Below are positions 42,254-49,416 of a stretch of DNA of 64,000 nt, piece after piece. The stretch's first letter is position 1; each line of letters opens with the position of its first letter. Below the pieces are notes generated by a model, which searched no databases, was not told the origin of the DNA, and saw only the letters and a list, made by a program, of their open reading frames with translations. Both the position numbers and the translations under genes were made by a program. Origin of the DNA: Solirubrobacteraceae bacterium (GTDB lineage: Bacteria > Actinomycetota > Thermoleophilia > Solirubrobacterales > Solirubrobacteraceae); NCBI GenBank assembly GCA_023230855.1, contig JALNWQ010000012.1, forward strand, positions 62,001 to 126,000. The letters are read 5' to 3'.

Positions 42254-44104
42254 TCAGTACACGTCGAGCAGGTAGCGATGATCGCGCTGCAGTTCGTTCA
42301 GGTACGCCTCGGCCGTGTCGTCGTCGATGCCACCGTGCTCGGAGACGATCGAGACGAGCGTGGCGTGGACGTCGGGCGCCATGTGCGCCGCGTCGCCGCA
42401 GACGTAGATCCGGGCGCCGTCCTGCAACCAGGCGTAGACGTCGGCGCCCTTCTGGCGCAGGCGGTCCTGCACGTAGGTCTTGGGTCCCGCGTCACGCGAG
42501 AACACCGGGTCCAGGCGCGTGAGGGCGCCGTTGCGCAGCAGCTCCTGCCACTCGACCTGGTAGAGGAAGTCGCTGCGGAAGTTGCGCTCGCCGAAGACGA
42601 GCCACGAGTCGCCGGTCGCGCCGCGGACCTCGCGCTCCTGCATGAACGCGCGGTACGGGGCCACGCCGGTGCCGGCGCCGACCATGATGATCGCCGTGTC
42701 GTCGTCGGGCAGGCGGAAGTGCTCGTTGGCCTGGACGTACACCGGCACCGTGTCGTCCTCGCCGGTGAGCCGCGCCAGGTGCCCGGACGCCACCCCGGTG
42801 CGGCCGATGCCGTGCAGGTCGTAGCGGACGGTGCTCACCGTCAGGTGGACCTCGTCGGGGGCCGCCTCCAGGCTCGACGCGATCGAGTAGAGCCGGGGCT
42901 GCAGCGGCCGCAGCCCGGCGACGAGCTGCTCGGCGTCGAGCCCCGGCACGGGGTACGCGTCGACGATGTCGAGGACGTGGTGCCGGTCGAGGTAGGCGGT
43001 GCGCGTCTTCGCGTCCCCGGCGGCGAGCGCGGCGAGCTCCTTCGACCCCGACAGCTCCGCCCAGTGCTCGACGAACCGCGGCGTGCCGGCGGTGATCTCG
43101 AACGTGCGCGTGAGGGCCTCGGCGAGGGGGAGGGGGCCGCTCTTCTTCGTCGTGACCGTCGCGTCGCCCGACAGCGACAGCTTGTCGAGGAGCGTCGCGA
43201 CGAGCTCCGGGTCGTTCTCGGCGACGATCCCGAGCGCGTCGCCGGGCTGGTACGTCAGGCCGCTGTCCTCGATCGACAGCTCGACGTGCCGGGTCTCCTT
43301 CGTCGAGCCGCGGCCGGTGATGACGACGTTCTCCAGCACCGACGCGCGGAACGGGTGCTTCTTGCCGTACGCGGGGGGTGCGCCCGCCCCGTCGGCGACG
43401 CCGTTGATGACCGGCGCGGCGGCGGCCGGGGCGGCCTCGGCGACGGCGATCCGCGAGGCGACGTCGGCGATCCACGCCGCGGCGTCGTCCTCGTAGTCCA
43501 CGTCGCAGTCGACGCGATCGGCGATCCGCTCGCCTCCGAGCTCCTCGAGCCGCGCGTCGACCTGCTTGCCCGCGGAGCAGTAGTGCTCGTACGTCGAGTC
43601 GCCGAGCGCCAGGACCGCGAACCGCAGGCTCGGCACCTTGGGCGCCTTGCGGCCGGCGAGGAACTCGAAGAACCCGACCGCGGACGGCGGCGGGTCGCCC
43701 TCGCCGTGGGTGGCGGTGACGACGAGCAGGTCCTGCTCGTCCTTGAGCTCGCGCGGCTTGTACGCGGCCATGTCGGCGATCCGCGACTCGCGGCCCTGGG
43801 CCTTCGCCGCCGCGGCGAGCTCGCCGGCCAGCTCCTTGCTGTTGCCGGTGTCGGTGCCGTACAGGATGGTCAGGGTGCGCGTGGCCGGCGCCGCGGCGGG
43901 CGCGGCGACGGTCGGCTGGGCGGTCCCGGCGCCGTTGACGGCCGGTGCGGCCGCGCCGGCGGGGGCGGCGCCCGCCGAGGGCGTGCGGGAGAGCCCGGCG
44001 AAGTACCCGCTGAGCCAGATCGCCTGGTCCCGGTCGAGCGTCGCCGCCAGCAGGTCGACGTGGTCGCGCTGGTCGGGCGTGAGGATGAGACTGGAGGTGG
44101 TCAT
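42254..44104 (-). CDS. cysJ: Sulfite reductase flavoprotein subunit
   Basis: Passes electrons from NADPH through FAD and FMN to CysI, 616 residues. After a ~70-residue Ala/Pro-rich leader comes the FMN flavodoxin domain (LTILYGTDTGNSKELAGELA; ATHGEGDPP), then the FAD domain with RLYSIASS and GVASGHLARL and the NADPH domain with VGAGTGVAPYRAFMQERE, LVFGERNFRSDFLY and IYVCGDAAHMAPDV. The ATG at 44104 has no good Shine-Dalgarno. The 17-bp palindrome 95 bp upstream is likely to regulate the operon. Confidence 0.94.
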   Translation of the reverse strand: MTTSSLILTPDQRDHVDLLAATLDRDQAIWLSGYFAGLSRTPSAGAAPAGAAAPAVNGAGTAQPTVAAPAAAPATRTLTILYGTDTGNSKELAGELAAAAKAQGRESRIADMAAYKPRELKDEQDLLVVTATHGEGDPPPSAVGFFEFLAGRKAPKVPSLRFAVLALGDSTYEHYCSAGKQVDARLEELGGERIADRVDCDVDYEDDAAAWIADVASRIAVAEAAPAAAAPVINGVADGAGAPPAYGKKHPFRASVLENVVITGRGSTKETRHVELSIEDSGLTYQPGDALGIVAENDPELVATLLDKLSLSGDATVTTKKSGPLPLAEALTRTFEITAGTPRFVEHWAELSGSKELAALAAGDAKTRTAYLDRHHVLDIVDAYPVPGLDAEQLVAGLRPLQPRLYSIASSLEAAPDEVHLTVSTVRYDLHGIGRTGVASGHLARLTGEDDTVPVYVQANEHFRLPDDDTAIIMVGAGTGVAPYRAFMQEREVRGATGDSWLVFGERNFRSDFLYQVEWQELLRNGALTRLDPVFSRDAGPKTYVQDRLRQKGADVYAWLQDGARIYVCGDAAHMAPDVHATLVSIVSEHGGIDDDTAEAYLNELQRDHRYLLDVY

Positions 44105-44198
44105 CGTCTAGCGGCCTCGTGCTCGGGCACGCGCGCCGGCCGACGGGGCCACGTCGGGGCGTCACGGGCGGAGAGGGAGCCGAACACCATAGAGCATG

Positions 44199-44215
44199 AA
44201 ACCCGATCAGGTCTA
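44199..44215. promoter_or_regulatory. 17-bp imperfect palindrome upstream of cysJI
   Basis: Plus strand AAACCC-GATCA-GGTCTA; it shares the AAACC-core and GATCA centre with the site at 14010. On the minus strand TAGACC at one end could serve as a -35 with TATGGT 18 bp further on as -10 for cysJ, so the site would cover the -35. Confidence 0.5.
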
Positions 44216-44331
44216 ACGAATTGACGGGACGCGCCACGCGTTGCGGGGAAAAGTCCCCTCTGCGCCACGCGATCGAGGAGGATCGACGCAGGCCGGGGTC
44301 CGCCGGTCGACAGCACGAGGAAAGCGAAGCG

Positions 44332-44745
44332 ATGTCCCGAACCGGCCGGTGCCTCTGTGGCGCCATCAGCTACCAGATCGACGCGGAGCCGCAGGTCGTG
44401 GCGCTCTGCCACTGCGACGACTGCCAGCGCCAGAGCGGCGCGGCGTTCTCGACGAACGCGCTGTTCCCGAAGGCCGCGTTGACGATCCAGGGCGAGCCGG
44501 CGGTCTACCACACCACCGGCACCGACTCCGGCCAGGACCGGCAGCGGCTGTTCTGCGGGACGTGCGGATCGGCGCTGTTCACGATGCTCGACGACATGCC
44601 CGACGTCGCGATCGTCAAGGCCGGCACGCTCGACGACCGCACCGGCTACGCGCCCGCGGTCGAGGTGTGGCGCCACTCCGCCCAGGAGTGGGTCGCCGCG
44701 GGCGAGGGTCGGCAGGCGTTCGACCGAGGGCTGCCCGCGGCCTGA
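44332..44745 (+). CDS. GFA / CENP-V-domain zinc protein
   Basis: A 137-residue small zinc-binding protein of the glutathione-dependent formaldehyde-activating enzyme fold. Cysteine ligands: CLCGAISYQ, CHCDDCQRQSGAAF and FCGTCGSALF, a complete set. The central GEPAVYHTTGTDSGQ loop is typical. It may bind a thiol or act in aldehyde detoxification, but many family members have no shown activity. It diverges from cysJI; both concern thiol/sulfur chemistry, although that may be chance. The ATG has only a weak GAGGAAAG upstream. Confidence 0.88.
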   Translation: MSRTGRCLCGAISYQIDAEPQVVALCHCDDCQRQSGAAFSTNALFPKAALTIQGEPAVYHTTGTDSGQDRQRLFCGTCGSALFTMLDDMPDVAIVKAGTLDDRTGYAPAVEVWRHSAQEWVAAGEGRQAFDRGLPAA

Positions 44746-44839
44746 CGCCGACGGGCGGGCCGTCGTCCGCCCGGCGACGGCCGGGCGCCCGCGAACGGGC
44801 ACCGTCGGTCCCCACCGCCGGCCCGCCGCGCGGTCGCGC

Positions 44840-44845
44840 TACCGT
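44840..44845 (+). promoter_or_regulatory. -10 element of second alpha/beta hydrolase gene
   Basis: TACCGT followed by 7 nt and the ATG at 44853, consistent with leaderless transcription. Confidence 0.45.
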
Positions 44846-44852
44846 CCCGCGC

Positions 44853-45746
44853 ATGCCCGGGGCCACCATCGCCGTCGACGTCGAGACCCGCACCGTCACG
44901 ACGTCGGACGGCGTGCGGCTGCCGGTCGAGGTCGCGGGGGAGGGGCCGACGGTCCTGCTCCTCCACGGCTTCCCCGACGACCGGCGCATGTGGGACCCGG
45001 TCGCCGACCGGCTCGTCGCGTCCGGGCACCGCGTGGTGCGGTACGACCAGCGCGGCCTCGGCGACGCCGACGCCCCGGTCGGCCGTCACCACTACCGGTT
45101 CGACCGGATCGTCGAGGACGCCGTCGAGGTCCTCGGCGTCGTCGGCGACGGCGCGCCGGTGACCGTCGTCGGCCATGACTGGGGCGCGTTGATTTCTTGG
45201 GGCCTGTCGATCGCGCGGCCCGACCTCGTCGCGCGGCACGTCGCGGTGTCGGTCGGGCACCCGCGGTCGTACCGCGCGTCCGGGCTCGAGCAGAAGTGGC
45301 GCGGGCTCTACACGATCGCGTTCCAGGCGGTCGGGCTCGTCGAGCGGATCCTCCTCGCCCGCGACGGCCTGGCGCTGCGGCGCTGGGCGCGCTCGCACCC
45401 GCACCTGGACCGGGCGGTGGCGCACCTGTCGCGGCCGGGCCGCCTGACCGCCGGCATCAACTGGTACCGCGCCAACCTCGCGCTCGTGTTCCTGCGGCGG
45501 TGGCGGGACTGTGCGGTGCCGACGCTCGGCGTCCACGGCACCGGTGACGTGTACCTCACCGAGCGCCAGATCACCGGATCGGCCCGGTTCGTCGACGCGG
45601 AGTGGGCGTACGTCCGCGTCGTCGGCGCCCGCCACTGGGTGCCGGTGGAGCGGCCCGACGAGATCGCCGGGCTCATCGCCCGCTGGGCGGCGGGCGCGGC
45701 GCCGGTCGGGAGGACCGCCGACGTGGCCGTCGGGGCGGCCGGCTGA
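44853..45746 (+). CDS. Alpha/beta hydrolase, epoxide-hydrolase-like
   Basis: A 297-residue hydrolase with the same layout as the one at 13100-13966: LLLHGFPDDRRMW (oxyanion motif), VVGHDWGALISWGLS (Asp nucleophile in GHDWG), LGVHGTGDVYL (acid) and VVGARHWVPVERPDE (catalytic His). The two window paralogues differ too much to be a recent duplication. The GHDWG elbow suggests epoxide or halide hydrolysis, not esterase chemistry. It stands alone, 108 bp after the GFA gene with its own -10. Confidence 0.85.
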   Translation: MPGATIAVDVETRTVTTSDGVRLPVEVAGEGPTVLLLHGFPDDRRMWDPVADRLVASGHRVVRYDQRGLGDADAPVGRHHYRFDRIVEDAVEVLGVVGDGAPVTVVGHDWGALISWGLSIARPDLVARHVAVSVGHPRSYRASGLEQKWRGLYTIAFQAVGLVERILLARDGLALRRWARSHPHLDRAVAHLSRPGRLTAGINWYRANLALVFLRRWRDCAVPTLGVHGTGDVYLTERQITGSARFVDAEWAYVRVVGARHWVPVERPDEIAGLIARWAAGAAPVGRTADVAVGAAG

Positions 45747-45781
45747 CCGGGCGTCGGCCGGCCGGGGCGACCGCCGCCCGG

Positions 45782-45886
45782 TCACATCGGGAGGATCGAC
45801 ACCGGTACGGACGCGTGCTCGGCTAGCCGGCGCAGGACGCCCGGGTCGCCGGTCAGCGACTCCGTCAGCGCGCACAGGATGCGCAT
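45782..45886 (-). CDS. Small ORF of unknown function (34 aa) or gene remnant
   Basis: On the minus strand an ATG at 45886 opens a 34-codon frame, beginning MRILCALTESLTGDPGVLRR and ending VPVSILPM. The composition is that of a real protein, not GC shadow, but no family is recognised. The frame stops (TAG) 27 bp before the ATG, so it is either a complete small protein or the stump of a larger one. It lies between the hydrolase and the TetR operator. Confidence 0.3.
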   Translation of the reverse strand: MRILCALTESLTGDPGVLRRLAEHASVPVSILPM

Positions 45887-45927
45887 GGACCGGGCCTTGA
45901 CGAGCGTTGGGCGGCCGGGCTAAGGTC

Positions 45928-45959
45928 CCGTAACGCCCGTTGCGTAACAAGCGTTACGG
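45928..45959. promoter_or_regulatory. Inverted repeat operator of the tetR-lcp operon
   Basis: CCGTAACGC (45928-45936) and GCGTTACGG (45951-45959) are perfect inverse arms around a 14-nt spacer that holds an extra TGCGTAACA half-site. The site ends 15 bp before the TetR start, ideal for autorepression. Confidence 0.75.
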
Positions 45960-45974
45960 CAGGGCGGGGAGCGC

Positions 45975-46601
45975 ATGCCACGGACGACGAGGAGCCCCGA
46001 ATCCCGCGAGCGGGTCGTCGCCGCCGCCTGGCGCGTCGTCGCCGACGTCGGCGTGCAGGACGCGACGATGCGACGGATCGCCGCCGAGGCGGGCGTCACG
46101 ACCGGGTCCGTGACCCATCACTTCGCCGACAAGCACGACCTGCTCGCCGCGGTGGTGCGCCACAACAACCTGCTCGCGCGGGACCGGATCGTCGCCGCCG
46201 TCGGCGACGGTCGCGGGCTCGTCGCGCTCGAGGGGGCGGTCGACGCGCTGCTGCCGATCGACGCCGACCGGCGGCGCGAGTGGCAGGTCGGCGTCGCGTG
46301 CTGGGGGCCCGCGGCGCCCGGGGACCGCGCCGCCGGCGAGCTGCGCGACGGCTGGCGGTACCTCGAGCGGCTGCTCGCGGCGCTCTTCGACCAGGCCGTC
46401 GAGGACGGCGAGCTGCCGCCGACGGTCGACGCCGGGTACGAGGCGGCGCGGATGGTCGTCCTCGTCGCCGGCGTCGGAATGCTCGCCGGCGTCGAGTCCC
46501 CCGAGCGGGTACGACGCGACGCCAAGCGCATGCTCGCCGACCAGCTGCAGCGCCTGGAGGAGGCGCGCACGGAGGACCACACGGGAGGGATGGGGAGATG
46601 A
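45975..46601 (+). CDS. TetR-family transcriptional regulator
   Basis: A 208-residue repressor. N-terminal helix-turn-helix: ESRERVVAAAWRVVADVG, ATMRRIAAEAGVTTGSVTHHFADKHDLLAAVV. The ligand domain is helical with WQVGVACWGPAAPGDRAAGEL in the core. GGGGAG precedes the ATG. Its stop overlaps the next gene's start (ATGA). Rubber oxygenase genes in Gordonia, Rhodococcus and Streptomyces have a TetR (LcpR) neighbour, so this is the likely repressor of the Lcp-like gene. Confidence 0.92.
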   Translation: MPRTTRSPESRERVVAAAWRVVADVGVQDATMRRIAAEAGVTTGSVTHHFADKHDLLAAVVRHNNLLARDRIVAAVGDGRGLVALEGAVDALLPIDADRRREWQVGVACWGPAAPGDRAAGELRDGWRYLERLLAALFDQAVEDGELPPTVDAGYEAARMVVLVAGVGMLAGVESPERVRRDAKRMLADQLQRLEEARTEDHTGGMGR

Positions 46602-47824
46602 CGCAGGACACCGGCCGCGGGAGCGGCCTCACCCGCCGGACGCTCATCGGGGCCGGCGCGGCCGTCGGGGCGACGCTGTGCACGCCGGCCTGGACCTGGG
46701 CGGGCACGCGCTCGGTCGCGGGCCTGGGCGGGGCCACGCCACCGTGGCTGGCGTGGGACGACACCGTCGACCCGGTCGTCGCCGACATCATCGAGCGCGG
46801 CGAGACCGCCCGCGTCAACGAGCTGCTGCGCGGCTGGACGAAGAACGCGCAGCCCCTGCCCGCGGGACTGCCCACGGACCTCCGGGCGGTACTAGATGAC
46901 ATCCGCCGGCTGCCGTCGTGGACCGACGTCGGCAAGCTCCGGACCGCGGTGACGTTCAACAAGAAGCGCGGCACCTACCTCGGCGTGGCGTACGGGTTCG
47001 TCAGCGGGATGATGAGCACCGTCATCCCGCACGAGGCGCGCTCCGTCTACCACTCGCGCGGCGGCGCGCAGATGAAGCGCCGGATCTCGCGCACCGCGAA
47101 GTTCGGCTACGACATCGGGTCGCTCGGCGGGTTCCACGACCCGAACGGCGAGATGGTCGTCACGGCGGTGAAGACGCGCCTGTCGCATGCCGGGGTCCGC
47201 CACCTGCTGCCGCAGTCGCCGCACTGGCGCGCCGTCGCCGACGAGGAGCGCCCGATCAGCCAGCGCGACATCCTCGTCACCTGGCACAGCCTGCCGACGA
47301 GCGTCATGCGGTCGATGCAGCGGTGGGGCGTGAAGGCGCCGACCGCCGAGGCCGACGCGTTCCTGCACTCGTGGCAGGTCGCCGCGCACCTGCTCGGCGT
47401 CGCCGACGAGTACATCCCGGCCACCTGGGCGGCCGCGCACGACCAGGCGCCCGAGATCCTCGACCCGGTGCTCGCGCCGACGCCCGAGGGCGAGAAGCTC
47501 GCCGACATGCTGCTGGGCCTCGCGGCGAACGTCGACGGTGGCGTCGTGACGCGACCGATCCTCGAGTCGCTCACCCGGTACTTCCTCGGCGACCAGATCG
47601 CCGGCTGGCTCGGCATCCCGCGCCACCCCGGCCAGGACCAGCTGCTCGCCGCCGCGTGGCCACAGTTCGTGCGGATGAAGGAGGCGGGCCTGCTCATGCC
47701 GGGGTCGTCCGAGCTCTACTGGGCGTTCGACGAGATCCTGCGCCGTGGCGCGCTCTGGTTCCTGTCGGAGGGCGAGTCGATCTCGATCGAGATCCCCGAC
47801 ACGAACAACCCGAACTACGCCTGA
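46598..47824 (+). CDS. lcp: Latex clearing protein (rubber oxygenase, Lcp-like)
   Basis: Probably a secreted b-type heme dioxygenase that cleaves cis-1,4-polyisoprene to oligo-isoprenoid aldehydes. 408 residues, almost the length of Lcp from Streptomyces K30. The twin-arginine signal TRRTLIGAGAAVGATL sits at residues 12-27. The DUF2236/MpaB core matches what I recall of Lcp: FVSGMMSTVIPHEARSVYHS, RRISRTAKFGYDIG, VKTRLSHAGVRHLLPQSPHW, ILVTWHSLPTSVM and FLHSWQVAAHLLGVADEYIPATW. Counterparts of K30 Arg164, Thr168, the heme ligand His198 and Arg195/Arg202 are present (here R162, T166, H197, R194, R201); K30 Lys167, the distal ligand, is Arg165. Confidence 0.85.
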   Translation: MTQDTGRGSGLTRRTLIGAGAAVGATLCTPAWTWAGTRSVAGLGGATPPWLAWDDTVDPVVADIIERGETARVNELLRGWTKNAQPLPAGLPTDLRAVLDDIRRLPSWTDVGKLRTAVTFNKKRGTYLGVAYGFVSGMMSTVIPHEARSVYHSRGGAQMKRRISRTAKFGYDIGSLGGFHDPNGEMVVTAVKTRLSHAGVRHLLPQSPHWRAVADEERPISQRDILVTWHSLPTSVMRSMQRWGVKAPTAEADAFLHSWQVAAHLLGVADEYIPATWAAAHDQAPEILDPVLAPTPEGEKLADMLLGLAANVDGGVVTRPILESLTRYFLGDQIAGWLGIPRHPGQDQLLAAAWPQFVRMKEAGLLMPGSSELYWAFDEILRRGALWFLSEGESISIEIPDTNNPNYA

Positions 47825-47867
47825 GCCCGACGCGGCCCGACGGCGCGGGGTGGGACGGGGGCGCCGC

Positions 47868-47873
47868 TAGGGT
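47868..47873 (+). promoter_or_regulatory. -10 element of the SulP gene
   Basis: TAGGGT followed by 8 nt and the GTG at 47882, suggesting a separate promoter for the transporter. Confidence 0.4.
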
Positions 47874-47881
47874 TCGCCGCC

Positions 47882-49345
47882 GTGCGCGTGCGGCTCCCCA
47901 CCCCGACGGTCCTGCGGATCGAGCTCCTCGCCGGGCTCGTCGTCGCGCTGGCGCTCATCCCCGAGGCGATCTCGTTCTCGATCATCGCCGGCGTCGACCC
48001 CAAGCTCGGGCTCTACGCGTCGTTCGTCATCGCCGTCGTCATCTCCATCACCGGTGGCCGCCCGGCGATGATCTCGGCGGCGACCGGCGCGATGGCGCTC
48101 GTCGTCGTCGACCTCGTCGCCGACCACGGTGCGGAGTACCTGCTCGCCGCCGGCATCCTCGCCGGGGTGATCCAGGTCGCGCTGGGCGCGATCGGCGCGG
48201 CGCGGCTCATGCGGTTCGTGTCGCAGTCGGTGATGACGGGGTTCATCAACGCGCTGGCGATCCTCATCTTCCTGTCGCAGGTCGACCACCTCACCGCGGG
48301 CGGGACCACCGGGTACCTCATCGTCGCCGGCGGTCTCGTGATCATCCTCGGGCTGCCACGGCTGACGTCGGCGATCCCGTCGCCGATGGTCGCGATCGTC
48401 GTGCTGACGGTCATCGCCGTCGCGGGCGGGATCACCGTGCCGACGGTGGGCGACGAGGGCGAGCTGCCCGGCGCGCTCCCGGTCCCGCTGATCCCCGACG
48501 TGCCGTTCTCGCTCGACACGCTCACGACGATCCTGCCGTACTCGGTGACGCTCGCGATCGTCGGTCTGCTCGAGTCGCTCATGACCGCCCGGCTCGTCGA
48601 CGACATCACCGACACCCCGTCCGACAAGGGCCGTGAGGCGCGCGGCCAGGGCATCGCCAACGTCGCGTCCGGGTTCCTCGGCGGGATGCCCGGCTGCGCG
48701 ATGATCGGCCAGACGATGATGAACGTCCGCGTGTCCGGGGCGCGCACGCGACTGTCCACGTTCTCCGCCGGGGTGTTCCTCCTCATCCTCTGCGTCGTCC
48801 TGGGCCCGGTCGTCGCGAAGATTCCGATGACCGCGCTCGTGGCGGTGATGATCTTCGTCGCCTACGCGACGTTCGACTGGCACAGCATCGCCCCGCGCAC
48901 CCTGCGGCGGATGCCGGTCGGCGAGACGGTCGTCACCGTGGTGACGATCGTCCCGACGGTCCTCACCCAGAACCTGGCGATCGGCGTGGGGGTGGGGGTG
49001 CTCACGTCGATGGCGCTGTTCTCGCGTCGCGTCGCGCACCTGCTGCAGGTCGACCGCACCGTCGCCCCGGACGGCACGTCGGTGCTCTACGTCGTGCGCG
49101 GCGAGCTGTTCTTCGCGTCCAACGAGGAGCTCACCGACGCGTTCCACCACCCCGACGACCCGCCGCACGTCATCGTCGACATGGGCCACGCCCACGTGTG
49201 GGACGCGTCCGCCGTCGCCGCGCTCGACGCCGTCCGGCACAGGTACGAGCAGCAGGGGAGGACCGTCGAGATCACCGGCCTCAACCCGCCCAGCAGCGAG
49301 CTCCACGACGCCCTGTCGCGGCCGGCGACGCAGGCCGCCCACTGA
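47882..49345 (+). CDS. SulP-family anion transporter with STAS domain
   Basis: A 487-residue SLC26/SulP carrier. Around 11 hydrophobic helices from residue ~12 (ELLAGLVVALALIPEAISFSIIAGV, the family start) to ~395, with SAATGAMALVV, MTGFINALAILIFLSQ, GLLESLMTARLVDDIT and GQGIANVASGFLGGMPGCAMIGQTMMN, the last being the conserved SulP signature. A STAS domain makes the C-terminus (LYVVRGELFFASNEELTDAF, HVIVDMGHAHVWDASAVAALD). It may transport sulfate, bicarbonate or another anion; cysJI nearby makes sulfate attractive but unproven. Confidence 0.92.
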   Translation: MRVRLPTPTVLRIELLAGLVVALALIPEAISFSIIAGVDPKLGLYASFVIAVVISITGGRPAMISAATGAMALVVVDLVADHGAEYLLAAGILAGVIQVALGAIGAARLMRFVSQSVMTGFINALAILIFLSQVDHLTAGGTTGYLIVAGGLVIILGLPRLTSAIPSPMVAIVVLTVIAVAGGITVPTVGDEGELPGALPVPLIPDVPFSLDTLTTILPYSVTLAIVGLLESLMTARLVDDITDTPSDKGREARGQGIANVASGFLGGMPGCAMIGQTMMNVRVSGARTRLSTFSAGVFLLILCVVLGPVVAKIPMTALVAVMIFVAYATFDWHSIAPRTLRRMPVGETVVTVVTIVPTVLTQNLAIGVGVGVLTSMALFSRRVAHLLQVDRTVAPDGTSVLYVVRGELFFASNEELTDAFHHPDDPPHVIVDMGHAHVWDASAVAALDAVRHRYEQQGRTVEITGLNPPSSELHDALSRPATQAAH

Positions 49346-49416
49346 CCGCCGTCGCGCGCTAACCCCGGGGTCGATCCTGGGGCGCCCCCGGGGCGCGGCG
49401 GTGATAGGACGGAGGC

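Noticed and set aside
49346..49416. Terminator hairpin CCCCGGGG after the SulP gene
   Set aside because: Several overlapping G/C runs could pair, but none is clearly better and there is no tail; not listed as a feature.
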